Assembly: GCA_910579775.1 (NCBI GenBank)
Contig: CAJTUE010000004.1
Coordinates: 1-64,000 of the forward strand
DNA length: 64,000 nt
Direction of reading: 5' to 3'
Origin: an uncultured Oscillospiraceae bacterium
GTDB taxonomy: Bacteria > Bacillota > Clostridia > Oscillospirales > Oscillospiraceae
Under the pieces are notes generated by a model that saw only the letters and a program-made list of their open reading frames with translations, ran no database searches and was not told the origin of the DNA. Positions 39,656 through 49,559 of this stretch are shown piece by piece. The first letter of the stretch is position 1. Every line of letters begins with the position of its first letter. A program made the position numbers and the translations under genes.

Positions 39656-41317
39656 ATGAGAAGCGAAAACGTCAAGCAGGGGGTGGAGCGCGCCCCCAAC
39701 CGCTCTCTCTTTTACGCCCTGGGCTACACCAAGGAGGAGCTGGAGCGGCCCCTCATCGGGGTGGTGTGTTCCTACAACGAGATCGTCCCCGGCCACATGA
39801 ATCTGGACAAGATCGCCGAGGCGGTGAAGGCGGGGGTGCGGGCCGCGGGGGGCACACCAGTGGAGTTCCCCGCCATCGCCGTGTGCGACGGCATCGCCAT
39901 GGGCCACATCGGAATGAAATACTCCCTGGTGACCCGGGACCTGATCGCCGACTCCACCGAGGCCATGGCCATGGCCCACCAGTTCGACGGACTGGTGATG
40001 ATCCCCAACTGCGACAAGAACGTCCCCGGCCTTCTCATGGCTGCGGCCCGGGTGAACGTGCCCACCATCTTCTGCTCCGGCGGACCCATGCTGGCGGGGA
40101 AGCTGGCGGATGGGCGGCGCTCCTGCCTTTCCCATATGTTCGAGGCTGTGGGGGCCTACAAGGCGGGGAAGCTGGACGAGGCGGGAGTGGAGGACTTTGA
40201 GGAAAACGCCTGTCCCTCCTGCGGCTCCTGCTCGGGGATGTACACCGCTAACTCCATGAACTGCCTCACCGAGGCTCTGGGCATGGCCCTTCGGGGAAAC
40301 GGCACCATCCCCGCTGTGTGGTCTCACCGCCTGCGCCTTGCCAAGCACACGGGGATGCAGATCGTGGAGCTGGTGAAGCGGGATATCAAGCCCTGTGATA
40401 TTATGACGGAGGCCGCCTTCCACAACGCCGAGACCATCGACATGGCTCTGGGCTGCTCTACCAACTCTATGCTCCATCTGCCCGCCATTGCCCACGAGTG
40501 CGGCGTGGAGCTGGACCTAGACATGGCAAACGAGATCTCCGCCCAAACCCCCAATCTCTGCCACCTGGCCCCGGCGGGGGACACCTTCATGGAGGATCTG
40601 GAGGGCGCTGGCGGTGTTTGGGCCGTGATGAAGGAGCTGACGAAAAAGGACCTGCTGGACACCTCGCTCATTACCGTGACGGGCAAGACCATTGCGGAGA
40701 ATCTGGAGGGGGTGGTCAACCGGGACGAGACCATCATCCGGCCCATCGACAAGCCCTTCTCCGACTACGGCGGCATTGCCGTGCTGAAGGGCTCTCTGGC
40801 CCCCGAGGGCTGCGTGGTGAAGCAGTCCGCCGTGGCCCCCGAGATGATGACCCACACCGGTCCGGCGAGAGTCTTTGACAGCGAGGAGGATGCCATCGCT
40901 GCCATCTACGAGGGGAAGATCAAGGCGGGGGACGTGGTGGTCATCCGCTACGAGGGTCCCAAGGGTGGCCCCGGTATGCGGGAGATGCTCAACCCCACCT
41001 CCGCCATCGCCGGGATGGGCCTGGACAAGGAGGTGGCCCTCATCACCGACGGCCGCTTCTCCGGGGCGACAAGGGGCGCGTCCATCGGCCACGTCTGCCC
41101 CGAGGCCGCCCAGGGCGGGCCCATCGCCTTTGTGGAGGAGGGGGACAAGATCGCCATCGACATTCCGAATTGCAAGATCGATCTCCTGGTGGATGAGGCC
41201 ACCCTGGCCGCAAGAAAGGCCAAGTGGACCCCCAAGCCTCCTGCTGTCACCACCGGCTACCTGGCCCGGTATGCCAAGCAGGTCACCTCCGCCGCCAGAG
41301 GAGCGGTGTTGGAGTAA
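39656..41317 (+). CDS. ilvD: Dihydroxy-acid dehydratase IlvD
   Basis: 553 residues, normal. CDKNVPG, the cysteine motif CPSCGSCSGMYTANSMNCLTEALG, and PEMMTHTGPARVF/GGPGMREML are the Fe-S dehydratase motifs. It makes 2-oxo acids of valine and isoleucine. Only ilvD is here, without ilvB/N/C/E, 12 nt after the ABC binding-protein gene; the shared transcript ends in a 17-bp terminator at 41334-41370. Confidence 0.96.
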   Translation: MRSENVKQGVERAPNRSLFYALGYTKEELERPLIGVVCSYNEIVPGHMNLDKIAEAVKAGVRAAGGTPVEFPAIAVCDGIAMGHIGMKYSLVTRDLIADSTEAMAMAHQFDGLVMIPNCDKNVPGLLMAAARVNVPTIFCSGGPMLAGKLADGRRSCLSHMFEAVGAYKAGKLDEAGVEDFEENACPSCGSCSGMYTANSMNCLTEALGMALRGNGTIPAVWSHRLRLAKHTGMQIVELVKRDIKPCDIMTEAAFHNAETIDMALGCSTNSMLHLPAIAHECGVELDLDMANEISAQTPNLCHLAPAGDTFMEDLEGAGGVWAVMKELTKKDLLDTSLITVTGKTIAENLEGVVNRDETIIRPIDKPFSDYGGIAVLKGSLAPEGCVVKQSAVAPEMMTHTGPARVFDSEEDAIAAIYEGKIKAGDVVVIRYEGPKGGPGMREMLNPTSAIAGMGLDKEVALITDGRFSGATRGASIGHVCPEAAQGGPIAFVEEGDKIAIDIPNCKIDLLVDEATLAARKAKWTPKPPAVTTGYLARYAKQVTSAARGAVLE

Positions 41318-41333
41318 GGCAAGGTGATAAAAC

Positions 41334-41370
41334 AAGAGAGGCCGTTCAGCATTGCTGAACGGCCTCTCTT
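41334..41370 (+). terminator. Terminator of the mutarotase-ilvD operon
   Basis: 17-bp perfect stem (41334-41350 with 41354-41370), ATT loop. A degenerate hairpin with CCCTAC (41405-41440) follows it. Confidence 0.8.
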
Positions 41371-41479
41371 TGTTGGTTTGGCCAGCACCGCACGTGGTTG
41401 CGGCTTTCACGGCGCGCCGAGTCGTCGCGCCCTACGGAGGAAATATGGAACGTGGGGCGAATGGCCCGATGAGGGCCGC

Positions 41480-42211
41480 TCAGTTCTTTTTCTTCCCCAG
41501 GAAGCGTAGGAGGTAGAGGAAGAGGTTGACAAAGTCCAGGTAGAGGTTGAGGGCGGAAATGATGGACGCCTTGGCTAGCATGGCGTCGTCCCCCTGGAAG
41601 CCATAGTAGAAAGCCTTGATCTTCTGGGTGTCGTAGGCGGTGTAGAGCATGAAGATGACAATGCCGATCATGCAGGCGATGCGGTCAAACATAGAGAGGG
41701 CGGGGATGAACATGGCCAGCAGATTGAACACCACCAGGAAGATGAGCCCACCGAAGAGGATGTTGCGGATGCGGGAGAAGTCGATCTTGGAGAAGTAGCC
41801 CACCAGGGCCATGGCGCCGAAGTAGACCCCTGCCGCGGCGAAGGCCAGCACCAGGCTCAGGGCTTCAAAGACGAGGAAGTAGGTGGAGAACACCACGCCG
41901 TTGAGAATGGCGTACACCAGGAACAGCGCTCGGGCCGCCCCGATGGGCATGGACTGAAGCTTGGCGGAGAGGACGATGACCACGATCAGCTCCACGATGG
42001 TGAGGACGATCAGGCCGGTGGTGCCGGTATAGACAAGAAGGTACACCGGCAGCAGGGTCACATACGCCAGGATGCTGACGCCGAAGGTCACCATCAAGCC
42101 AAGGGCCATCCACAAAAAAGCCTGGGCGGTGTAGTGACCAAGGGTCTCGCCGGCGCGCTCTACATATTGGGGCTCCGGCTGGGGCTGAGGGGACAATTCA
42201 TTCTCATTCAT
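41480..42211 (-). CDS. BI-1/YccA-like membrane protein
   Basis: 243 residues from ATG 42211 (MNENELSPQ) with GAAAGGAG upstream. Seven membrane helices of the Bax-inhibitor-1/YccA family, ending YDTQKIKAFYYG and LNLYLDFVNLFLYLLRFLGKKKN. Family members are calcium-leak channels or protease modulators in bacteria. It lies 31 nt after mgtE in the same direction and is likely cotranscribed. Confidence 0.85.
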   Translation of the reverse strand: MNENELSPQPQPEPQYVERAGETLGHYTAQAFLWMALGLMVTFGVSILAYVTLLPVYLLVYTGTTGLIVLTIVELIVVIVLSAKLQSMPIGAARALFLVYAILNGVVFSTYFLVFEALSLVLAFAAAGVYFGAMALVGYFSKIDFSRIRNILFGGLIFLVVFNLLAMFIPALSMFDRIACMIGIVIFMLYTAYDTQKIKAFYYGFQGDDAMLAKASIISALNLYLDFVNLFLYLLRFLGKKKN

Positions 42212-42242
42212 CTCAAAAACTCCTTTCCTTCTGTGGCTTTGC

Positions 42243-43592
42243 TTACATATGGAGCAAATGGGTCGCCACCGCGAAATAGACCAGCAGTGACAACGCATCG
42301 ACCACCGTGGTAATGAAGGGGGAGGCCATCACCGCCGGGTCAAAGCCCAGCCGCTTGGCCAGCATGGGGAGGGTACAGCCCACCAGCTTGGCGATGACGA
42401 TGGTGAGGAAGATGGACAGGGCCACCACCAGAGCCACCACCGGCCCCTTCTGGTCCAGGAAAATGACCTTTACGAACACCAGGACGCCCAGGGTGAGGGC
42501 GCACAGCAGGGAGACACGAAGTTCCTTCCAGATGACCTTGAACACGTCCCGGAACTCCACGTCTCCCAGGGACATGGCGCGGATGAGGGTCACCGACGCC
42601 TGGCCTCCGGCGTTGCCGCCGGTGTCCATGAGCATGGGGATAAAGAGGGTGAGGGCGGCGTTGGCCGCTAGGGCGTTTTCAAAAATGCCCAGAATGGCCC
42701 CGGTAAAGGTGGCGGAGACCATGAGCAACAGCAGCCAGGGGACCCGGTGCTTCCAGGTCTCGATGACGCCGGTCTGGAAATAGGGCTTGTCGGTGGGGAC
42801 GATGGCCGCCATCTTCTCAATGTCCTCGGTGGCCTCCTCCTCCATAACGTCCATGGCGTCGTCAACGGTGATGATGCCCACCAGCAGGTTATCCTTGTCC
42901 ACTACCGGCAGGGCGGTGAGGTCATATTTGGAGAAGAGCTGGGCCACGGTCTCCTTGTCCTCGTGGGTGTTCACCGAGATGATGTTGGTCTCCATGATCT
43001 CGGAGATCCGGGTCTCGTAGGAGGAGAGCAGCATGCGCCGCACCGTCACCACCCCCACCAGGGCGCGGTGCTGGGTGACATAGCAGGTGTAGACTGTCTC
43101 CTTGTCCAGCCCCACCCGGCGAATGCGGGCGAAGGACTCCTCCACCGTAGCGCCGGGGTGGAGGGAGACAAATTCGGTGGTCATCAGGGACCCGGCGGAG
43201 TCTTTGGGGTAGTTGAGCAGCTGGTTGATCTGGCTGCGGGTGGCGGCGTTGGTGTTGCGGAGGATACGGCTCACCAGGTTGGCGGGCATGTCCTCAATGA
43301 TGTCCACCGCGTCGTCCAGATAAAGCTCGTCCAGGACCTCCCGCAGCTCGTTGTCGCTGAGGACGCTGAGCAGCCGCTCCTGATCGTCGCTGTCCTCCAG
43401 GTAGGTAAACACCTCCGCGGCCAGCTCCTTGGGAAGGAGGCGGAACACCAGCACCAGCTTTTCCGGGTCCAGCTCGCCCAGGAACTCCGCGATATCCACT
43501 TCGTTCATCTCGCCCAGGGCGGTCTTCAGCGCCCGGTACTGCTTTTGCTCCACCAGTTCGGTGAGACCTTCTATGGTGTGCTGCTCCGGCAT
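42243..43592 (-). CDS. mgtE: Magnesium transporter MgtE
   Basis: 449 residues: N-terminal MgtE domain with superhelical fold (to about residue 130), two CBS domains (about 140-260) and five membrane helices with PMLMDTGGNAGGQASVTLIRAM near the pore. It imports Mg2+, gated by Mg2+ binding to the cytosolic part. AAGGAGGG upstream. The leader is only about 30 nt, too short for an M-box riboswitch. Confidence 0.95.
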   Translation of the reverse strand: MPEQHTIEGLTELVEQKQYRALKTALGEMNEVDIAEFLGELDPEKLVLVFRLLPKELAAEVFTYLEDSDDQERLLSVLSDNELREVLDELYLDDAVDIIEDMPANLVSRILRNTNAATRSQINQLLNYPKDSAGSLMTTEFVSLHPGATVEESFARIRRVGLDKETVYTCYVTQHRALVGVVTVRRMLLSSYETRISEIMETNIISVNTHEDKETVAQLFSKYDLTALPVVDKDNLLVGIITVDDAMDVMEEEATEDIEKMAAIVPTDKPYFQTGVIETWKHRVPWLLLLMVSATFTGAILGIFENALAANAALTLFIPMLMDTGGNAGGQASVTLIRAMSLGDVEFRDVFKVIWKELRVSLLCALTLGVLVFVKVIFLDQKGPVVALVVALSIFLTIVIAKLVGCTLPMLAKRLGFDPAVMASPFITTVVDALSLLVYFAVATHLLHM

Positions 43593-43624
43593 TCGGCTCC
43601 CTCCTTTCCTTAGGGTGGACCCTC

Positions 43625-43653
43625 ATTATATACCTCAAACCTTGCGGGGTCAA
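43625..43653 (-). promoter_or_regulatory. Promoter of mgtE
   Basis: Minus strand: TTGACC (43653-43648), 17-nt spacer, TATAAT (43630-43625), 33 nt before the start. Confidence 0.85.
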
Positions 43654-43680
43654 GGCCCGGGAGGAAAAAAGCAAACCGAG

Positions 43681-43715
43681 AAAAACCCCGAACGGTGCGC
43701 CGTTCGGGGCTTTTT
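43681..43715 (-). terminator. Terminator of the D,D-carboxypeptidase gene
   Basis: 10-bp stem CCCCGAACGG/CCGTTCGGGG (43686-43695 with 43700-43709) flanked by A and T runs. Confidence 0.8.
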
Positions 43716-43720
43716 GGTGT

Positions 43721-44878
43721 TTAGCCGGCCAGGAAGAAGGGGCGCAGGAGGGAGCGGAAGATGCCCCAGGTGGTGAGCCGTTCCACCGCCCGGTCCGCCA
43801 CCAGCGGGAGCTCCGCCAGGGTCACGCCGTCTACGGTGACGGTCATCTGCCCCAGGGTCTGACCTTCCTCCACAGGGGCCTGGACCTCCGCCGTCAGGTC
43901 GATGGAGGTCTCCACCCGTCCCGCCTTTTCCCGCTCCAGGAGCAGCCGGGGCGGCTGAGCCAGCAGAGGCTGGACGGTGGACTGCTTGCCCAGCTTCACG
44001 TTGACGGGAGGCAACACCTGATCGGGGTAGACGTTGAGAAGGGTATAATTGGCAAAGCCATAGTCCAGCAGGGCGCGGGCCCCGTCGAACCGCTCCTGGG
44101 GGGTGGGGGACTTCATCACCACGGCGATGAGCTCCATGCCGTCCCGCTCGGCGGTGGCGGAGAGGCAGTATTGGGCGGTGGAGGTGGACCCGGTCTTCAG
44201 GCCGGTGGCCCCGTCGTAGAAGCGGATGAGCTTGTTGGTGTTCACCAGCTGGGAGGCGCCGCCGCGCAGAGAGTCGATCCAGATGGTGGTATACTCCCGG
44301 ATCTGGGGATGGTTTATAATAAGCTCCCGGGACATAAGGGCGATGTCGTGGGCGGAGGTGACGTGGCCGGGGGCGGGGAGGCCAGTGACGTTTAAGAAGT
44401 TTGTGTCCTCCATGCCCAGCTCAGCGGCCCGCTGGTTCATCTTGGCCACAAAGGCCTCCTCACTGCCGCAGACCGCTTCGGCCAGGGCCACGGCGCAGTC
44501 GTTGGCGGAGACCACGGCCACAGCCTTAAGCATCTCGTGGACGGTGAGCTGTTCGTTTTCCTTCAGCCAGATCTGGCTGCCACCCATGGAGATGGCGTGG
44601 CGGGAGGCGGTGATGTTCTGCTCCAGCGTCAGCTTCCCCGCGTCCAGCGCCTCAAAGACCAGCAGCAGGGTCATGACCTTGGTGACGCTGGCGGGCTCCA
44701 GCCGGGCGTGGGAATTGTTTTCGTAGAGGATCTGCCCCGTCTCCTTTTCCATGAGGATGGAGGACGCGGCGTTAACAGTAAGGGCGGTCTCCTGCACGGC
44801 AGGGACGGCCTCAGCGGCCAGGGCGGGGCCTGCCAGCAGAAGGGAAACGGCGGTCAAGACCGCCAGAACTTTCTTCAT
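43721..44878 (-). CDS. D-alanyl-D-alanine carboxypeptidase (DacF type, S11)
   Basis: 385 residues from ATG 44878 (AAAAGGAG upstream). Signal peptide about 1-21 (ends LAA). Active-site motifs: SVTK (Ser64, Lys67), SAND, KTGST. The C-terminal part has a PBP5-like beta domain and a hydrophobic end (FRSLLRPFFLAG) that could be a membrane-tethering helix. It removes the terminal D-Ala of muropeptides, reducing cross-linking. It is related to the sporulation enzyme DacF but could be the housekeeping DacA. Confidence 0.92.
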   Translation of the reverse strand: MKKVLAVLTAVSLLLAGPALAAEAVPAVQETALTVNAASSILMEKETGQILYENNSHARLEPASVTKVMTLLLVFEALDAGKLTLEQNITASRHAISMGGSQIWLKENEQLTVHEMLKAVAVVSANDCAVALAEAVCGSEEAFVAKMNQRAAELGMEDTNFLNVTGLPAPGHVTSAHDIALMSRELIINHPQIREYTTIWIDSLRGGASQLVNTNKLIRFYDGATGLKTGSTSTAQYCLSATAERDGMELIAVVMKSPTPQERFDGARALLDYGFANYTLLNVYPDQVLPPVNVKLGKQSTVQPLLAQPPRLLLEREKAGRVETSIDLTAEVQAPVEEGQTLGQMTVTVDGVTLAELPLVADRAVERLTTWGIFRSLLRPFFLAG

Positions 44879-44954
44879 GGGGGACAACTCCTTTTGCCGC
44901 CCGCGGGGGGCGTATTTCTGTTCTTAAGAATATGTTATTTTTTTGGCAATATAC

Positions 44955-44983
44955 TTTACATGGCGCAGTAAAATTTGTATACT
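44955..44983 (+). promoter_or_regulatory. Promoter of the LtaS-like gene
   Basis: TTTACA (44955-44960), 17-nt spacer, TATACT (44978-44983). Confidence 0.75.
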
Positions 44984-45022
44984 ATAATAAACACGTGATA
45001 CGAGAGAAAGAGGCGACGTGAA

Positions 45023-47128
45023 ATGGCCCGTCGATTAGACAAGGATATGCCTGTCCAACCGTCCCAGGAGGGCGCGCGGCTGGAGCCGGCCCAAGAGCAG
45101 TCCCGAGAGGAGCGGCACAGCCGCCGGCGTGACCGCAGCGGCGAAAAGGCGCTGTGGGCGGCGCTGTGGTTCCCCTTATATTTTCTTTGGTTGGAGGTCA
45201 TCTGCCGCATCGGCCTGTTGGGTAAGTTTGTGGACCGAGGACTGGGGTATACGCTGTTGTTTTCCATGGCGGGTGGGCTGCTGCTCGCCGCCTTTGTCAC
45301 CTTCGGCCCGCCCCGATACCGCCGGATCTTTACCATTGCGGTCTCTGCTCTGGCGGCCTTTTGGGCCAGTGCCCAGAGCGTTTACTACACCATTTTCTCC
45401 ACCTTCCTGACCCTGTATTCCGTGGGAAACGGGGGAGACGCCCTGCAATTCTGGAGGGATATCCTGAACGCTATGGGGAAGATCTGGTATCTCCTGATCC
45501 TCCTGTGGGCGCCCTTTGTGGCCATGGTGGCGTCGGGGAGCAAGCGGATGAAGACCCTGCGGTGGAAAAAACAGCATGTGGCCATCTTGCTGGCCGCAGC
45601 GGCGGGGCTTCAGCTCTTTGCCACGGCGTTGGTGGTCACCAACCGCAGGGGCGGTATGTCCCCCAGCTATCTGTATCAATACAGCTTCGTACCCGAAAAG
45701 ACGGCGGAGGAATTCGGACTCTTTACTACCCTGCGGCTGGACGCCAGGCAGCTCTTTTTCGGGGTGAAGGAGATGCCGGAGGAGCCGCTGCCCACCCTGC
45801 CCGCCACCCCAACGCCCATTCCCACCCCGGACGGCACGGAGGGGCCCACCGACGAGCCCACGCCTACCCCTGTGGCCTACGGTCCCAACACCATGGACAT
45901 CGACTTTGCCGCCCTGGCGGAAAACGCTCCCAGCGACACGCTGAAGTCCATGCACCAGTGGTTTGGTAGCCGGGAGGCGACCCTGCAAAACGAATACACC
46001 GGAGCATGGAAGGGAAAGAACCTCATCTTCATTGTGGCGGAGGGCTTCTCCCGCTATGCCATCACCGCCGAGACCACCCCCACCCTCTACAAGCTGGCCC
46101 ACGAGGGCTTTGTGTGCGACGAGTTCTACAACCCCCTGTGGTGGGTGTCTACCTCCGACGGGGAATATGTGGCGGACACGTCCATGATCCCCAAGTCGGG
46201 GGTGTGGAGCTTCTACCGCTCGTCGGAAAACTGGCTGAAGTTCTGCCTGGGCAACCAGCTGCGCGGCGAGGGCTACGCTACCCGTGCCTATCATAACCAC
46301 ACCTACACCTATTATAAGCGACACCTCTCCCACCCCAACATGGGCTATGACTACAAAGGGGTGGGCAACGGCCTGGAGGTAAAGAAGACGTGGCCGGAGT
46401 CGGACGTGGAGATGATGGAAAAAACCATCCCGGAGTATATCAACGATGAACACTTCCACACCTACTACATGACGGTGTCCGGCCATATGCTCTACACCTT
46501 CATGGGCAACTATATGTCCGCCAAGCATAAAGACGAAGTAGGTCACGAGGACTTCTGCGAGGAGGCCCGGGCCTATCTGGCCTGCCAGATGGAGCTGGAT
46601 AAGGCCATTGAATACCTCATCGAGGAGCTGCGCGCCGCGGGAAAGCTGGAGAACACCGCCATCGTCCTCACCGGTGACCACTACCCCTACGGCATGGAGA
46701 AGGCCGCCATCGACCAGCTGGTGGGCCACCAGGTGGAAGAAAATTTCGAGACCTATCTCTCCACCCTCATCCTCTGGAGCGGCGATATGGAGGGGAAGGA
46801 GCCGGTCCACATCGCCAAGCCCGTCTGCTCCTTGGACATCCTGCCCACGGTGAGCAATTTGATGGGGCTGGAGTACGATTCCCGCCTCTTGATGGGGCAC
46901 GACGCGTTGTCCACCTATCCCGGCCTGGCGGTGCTGTCCAACCGGAGCTTTGTCACCGACCTGGGCTATTACAACTCCAAGACGGACACCTTTACCCTCC
47001 GGGAGGGGGCGGCAGAGCCGGACGAGGAGTATGTCAGCCGGACCTTCAAGGAGGTGGCCCGGATGTTCACCAACTCCACGAGGGTGCTGGAGCAGGACTA
47101 CTACCGGGTGCTTTTCCCGAACGACTGA
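45023..47128 (+). CDS. LtaS-family sulfatase-fold enzyme (lipoteichoic acid synthase like)
   Basis: 701 residues. A 45-residue charged cytosolic N-terminus, then about five membrane helices to residue 220, a Thr/Pro-rich linker at 248-280 and a large extracellular sulfatase domain. The catalytic Thr of LtaS corresponds to Thr377 (STSDGEY), with metal ligands expected in IVAEGFSR, TVSGHMLY and TGDHYPY. It probably moves glycerol phosphate units onto a lipid anchor or another envelope polymer. In Oscillospiraceae the exact polymer is not known. It is divergent from the D,D-carboxypeptidase gene. Confidence 0.85.
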   Translation: MARRLDKDMPVQPSQEGARLEPAQEQSREERHSRRRDRSGEKALWAALWFPLYFLWLEVICRIGLLGKFVDRGLGYTLLFSMAGGLLLAAFVTFGPPRYRRIFTIAVSALAAFWASAQSVYYTIFSTFLTLYSVGNGGDALQFWRDILNAMGKIWYLLILLWAPFVAMVASGSKRMKTLRWKKQHVAILLAAAAGLQLFATALVVTNRRGGMSPSYLYQYSFVPEKTAEEFGLFTTLRLDARQLFFGVKEMPEEPLPTLPATPTPIPTPDGTEGPTDEPTPTPVAYGPNTMDIDFAALAENAPSDTLKSMHQWFGSREATLQNEYTGAWKGKNLIFIVAEGFSRYAITAETTPTLYKLAHEGFVCDEFYNPLWWVSTSDGEYVADTSMIPKSGVWSFYRSSENWLKFCLGNQLRGEGYATRAYHNHTYTYYKRHLSHPNMGYDYKGVGNGLEVKKTWPESDVEMMEKTIPEYINDEHFHTYYMTVSGHMLYTFMGNYMSAKHKDEVGHEDFCEEARAYLACQMELDKAIEYLIEELRAAGKLENTAIVLTGDHYPYGMEKAAIDQLVGHQVEENFETYLSTLILWSGDMEGKEPVHIAKPVCSLDILPTVSNLMGLEYDSRLLMGHDALSTYPGLAVLSNRSFVTDLGYYNSKTDTFTLREGAAEPDEEYVSRTFKEVARMFTNSTRVLEQDYYRVLFPND

Positions 47129-47204
47129 GAGAGCTTACAGAGGACATTATGAATTTTCGCGCCCGGCGAGTTGCATTTTTGTGCGCCCTTTTCCGGGGAA
47201 AGTC

Positions 47205-47233
47205 TTTACAATAGGTGAAAACTGTGGTAAACT
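47205..47233 (+). promoter_or_regulatory. Promoter of the oligopeptide transporter operon
   Basis: TTTACA (47205-47210), 17-nt spacer, TAAACT (47228-47233). The ~120-nt leader to 47352 shows no clear riboswitch. Confidence 0.65.
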
Positions 47234-47352
47234 AATTGGCAAGTTCTCTTTCGGACCCCTTCAAATTTGAAATTTTTGTCCTTTCACGATTCATTTTTGA
47301 GGAGCCGGAGGGCGGGCGCAGGTCCGCGTGAACAATGAAAAGGAGGAAGCAC

Positions 47353-49368
47353 ATGATGAAGAACATGAAACGATGGCTGGCTCTTGCGCTTTGCCTGGCG
47401 ATGGTGTTTTCCCTGGCCGCCTGCGGCAAGGATGACGGGAAGCCCACTGCCGACCCCAACCAGACGGGGAACGATCCCGCTGTGACCGACCAGCCCGCCG
47501 CGGAGCAGGTCTACCGCCAGCTCTACGCCAGCGAGGTGACTACCTTTAACTACCTCTACACCGGCAACACCAACGACCTGCAGATGTCCGCCAACACCGT
47601 GGACTGCCTGGTGGAGTACGACAGCTACGGCGTGATGATCCCCTCCCTGGCCGAGAGCTGGGAGGCCAACGCCGACAACACCGAGTGGACCTTCCACATC
47701 CGCAAGGGCGTGAAGTGGGTGGACTACCAGGGCAACGAGGTGGCCGACGTCACCGCCCACGACTGGGTCACCGCCGCCAAGTACTCCAACACCGCGGAGA
47801 ACGAGGCCAGCAACCAGTACATGTATGACGGCATCGTGAAGAACGCCCAGGCTTACTTCAACTACACTGCCTATCTTCTGGAGAGCGACAACGGCGCCAA
47901 GACCGTGGACGAGGAAGGCAACGAGATCAAGGTCGTGCCCGAGGTCAAGTGGGAGGACGTGGGCGTAAAGGCCACCGATGACTACACCTTGGTTTACACT
48001 ATGGAGGCCCCCTGCGCCTACTTCCCCTCCGTGCTGAGCTATTCCAGCTATATGCCCGTCTATGAGCCCTTCCTCACCGAGCAGGGCAAGAACTTCGGTG
48101 CCGCCACCGGCCCGGACACCATCCTCTACAACGGCGCCTTCCTCATGAGCGAGTTTGCGCCCCAGGACCACCGCACCCTGGTGAAGAACCCCACCTATTG
48201 GGACAAGGACAACGTGTTCATCGACCGCCTGGAGCTGCGCTATAACTCTACCGCCGGTACCATCGGCCCCGAGCAGTTCATCCGCGGTGAGGTGGACTAC
48301 GCCGAGCTGGACGCGTCCCTTCTCACCTCCTGGCTCACCGACGACAACACCTACAACATGGTGTCCTCCAGCCGCCCCAACGTGAGCTATTCCTACTTCT
48401 ACGTGTTCAACTTTGAGCCCCGCTTCGACGCCAGCCTCGACCCCGACAACTGGACCCTGGCCGTCAACAACGAGAACTTCCGCCAGTCCATCATGCACGC
48501 TCTGGACCGGGTAGGCGCTCTGGCTGTTCAGGACCCCCAGAACCCCGAGAGCATCGTGAACAACACCGTCACCCCGCCCACCTTTGTCAGCGGCGCGGGC
48601 ATGGACTTCACCGAGTATCCCGCCCTTAAGGCCATCACCGACGGGGACAGCTTTGACGCCGATCTGGCCCTGGAGTACAAGGCCAAGGCGGTGGAGGAGC
48701 TGACCGCCGCGGGTTGCAAGTTCCCCGTGAAGGTCTACATGCGCTATAACCCCGACACCACCAACTGGGACAAGGAGTGCCAGGTGGTGGAGCAGCAGCT
48801 GGAGAATGCCCTGGGCAAGGACTACATCGACGTGATCGTGGAGGCCGGCCCCTCCACTGGCTTCCTGGGCGCTGTCCGCCGCACCGGCGATTTCGGCCTG
48901 ATGAAGTGCAATTGGGGCGCTGACTACGCCGATCCCCAGACCTGGACCGATCCCTTCAGCAAGACCAACACCTATAACTTCATGAATCAGGACGCCTCCC
49001 GCTCTGTGGGCGACGTGGCCTGCGACCACAAGGGCGCGGAGACCCAGGCCATCGTGGAGGAATATTACCGCCTGGTGGATGCCGCCAAGGCCATCACCAC
49101 CGATGAGGCGGCCCGCTACACCGCCTTTGCCGAGGCGGAAGCCCACCTCATCAACCACGCCATCATCGTACCCTACTCCATCTCCTTCACCGGCTACGTG
49201 GCCACCCGCCTCAACGCCTTTGAGGGTGAGTACGCCCCGTATGGCCTGGCCCTCCAGCGCTACAAGTATCAGCACCTGCTGGAAGAGCCCATGAACATGG
49301 CCAAGTTCACTGCCGAGAACGACAAGTGGCAGACCGAGCGCGCCGCTGCGCTGGAAGCCAACAAGTAA
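47353..49368 (+). CDS. Oligopeptide ABC transporter substrate-binding lipoprotein
   Basis: 671 residues from ATG 47353 (AAAAGGAGG upstream). Lipobox LAAC (Cys24) and the family-5 binding-protein fold (ALAESWEANADNTEWTFHIRKGVKW, VTAHDWVTAAKYS). It binds peptides or similar ligands for the permeases that follow. The distance to the first permease gene is 191 nt with a hairpin that allows higher level of this component. Confidence 0.93.
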   Translation: MMKNMKRWLALALCLAMVFSLAACGKDDGKPTADPNQTGNDPAVTDQPAAEQVYRQLYASEVTTFNYLYTGNTNDLQMSANTVDCLVEYDSYGVMIPSLAESWEANADNTEWTFHIRKGVKWVDYQGNEVADVTAHDWVTAAKYSNTAENEASNQYMYDGIVKNAQAYFNYTAYLLESDNGAKTVDEEGNEIKVVPEVKWEDVGVKATDDYTLVYTMEAPCAYFPSVLSYSSYMPVYEPFLTEQGKNFGAATGPDTILYNGAFLMSEFAPQDHRTLVKNPTYWDKDNVFIDRLELRYNSTAGTIGPEQFIRGEVDYAELDASLLTSWLTDDNTYNMVSSSRPNVSYSYFYVFNFEPRFDASLDPDNWTLAVNNENFRQSIMHALDRVGALAVQDPQNPESIVNNTVTPPTFVSGAGMDFTEYPALKAITDGDSFDADLALEYKAKAVEELTAAGCKFPVKVYMRYNPDTTNWDKECQVVEQQLENALGKDYIDVIVEAGPSTGFLGAVRRTGDFGLMKCNWGADYADPQTWTDPFSKTNTYNFMNQDASRSVGDVACDHKGAETQAIVEEYYRLVDAAKAITTDEAARYTAFAEAEAHLINHAIIVPYSISFTGYVATRLNAFEGEYAPYGLALQRYKYQHLLEEPMNMAKFTAENDKWQTERAAALEANK

Positions 49369-49416
49369 TTTAGACCAGATGTACCCCAAAGCCCGAGAAA
49401 AGAAGTGATGACGGTC

Positions 49417-49457
49417 GGGAAGGCAGTGGAACCACTGCCTTCCCACCGTTGCGTTTT
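49417..49457 (+). terminator. Attenuator between binding protein and permeases
   Basis: Perfect 13-bp stem (49417-49429 with 49432-49444), AA loop, and T5 at 49453-49457 after 8 nt. It should partly stop transcription so that the binding protein is made in excess of the membrane parts. Confidence 0.65.
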
Positions 49458-49559
49458 TCCCCGGCGCGATTTCCCGCTGAAAGGCGGGCATTTTCCGGCG
49501 AAGATGCCCGGCTTTGAGCGGGGTAAAGTAGAAAGAGTCCACCCAAAGGAGGCCACAGC

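Noticed and set aside
43593..43680. M-box magnesium riboswitch in front of mgtE
   Set aside because: The promoter lies about 33 nt before the start, leaving no room for a ~165-nt M-box.
45176..46900. Long antisense frame over the LtaS-like gene
   Set aside because: Low-complexity His/Gly/Gln-rich translation without domains; shadow of the GC-rich sense gene.
47284..49542. A 752-codon open frame antisense to the oligopeptide-binding protein gene
   Set aside because: It mirrors a high-GC gene with a strong family match. Codon pattern, start site and lack of a ribosome site mark it as a shadow.
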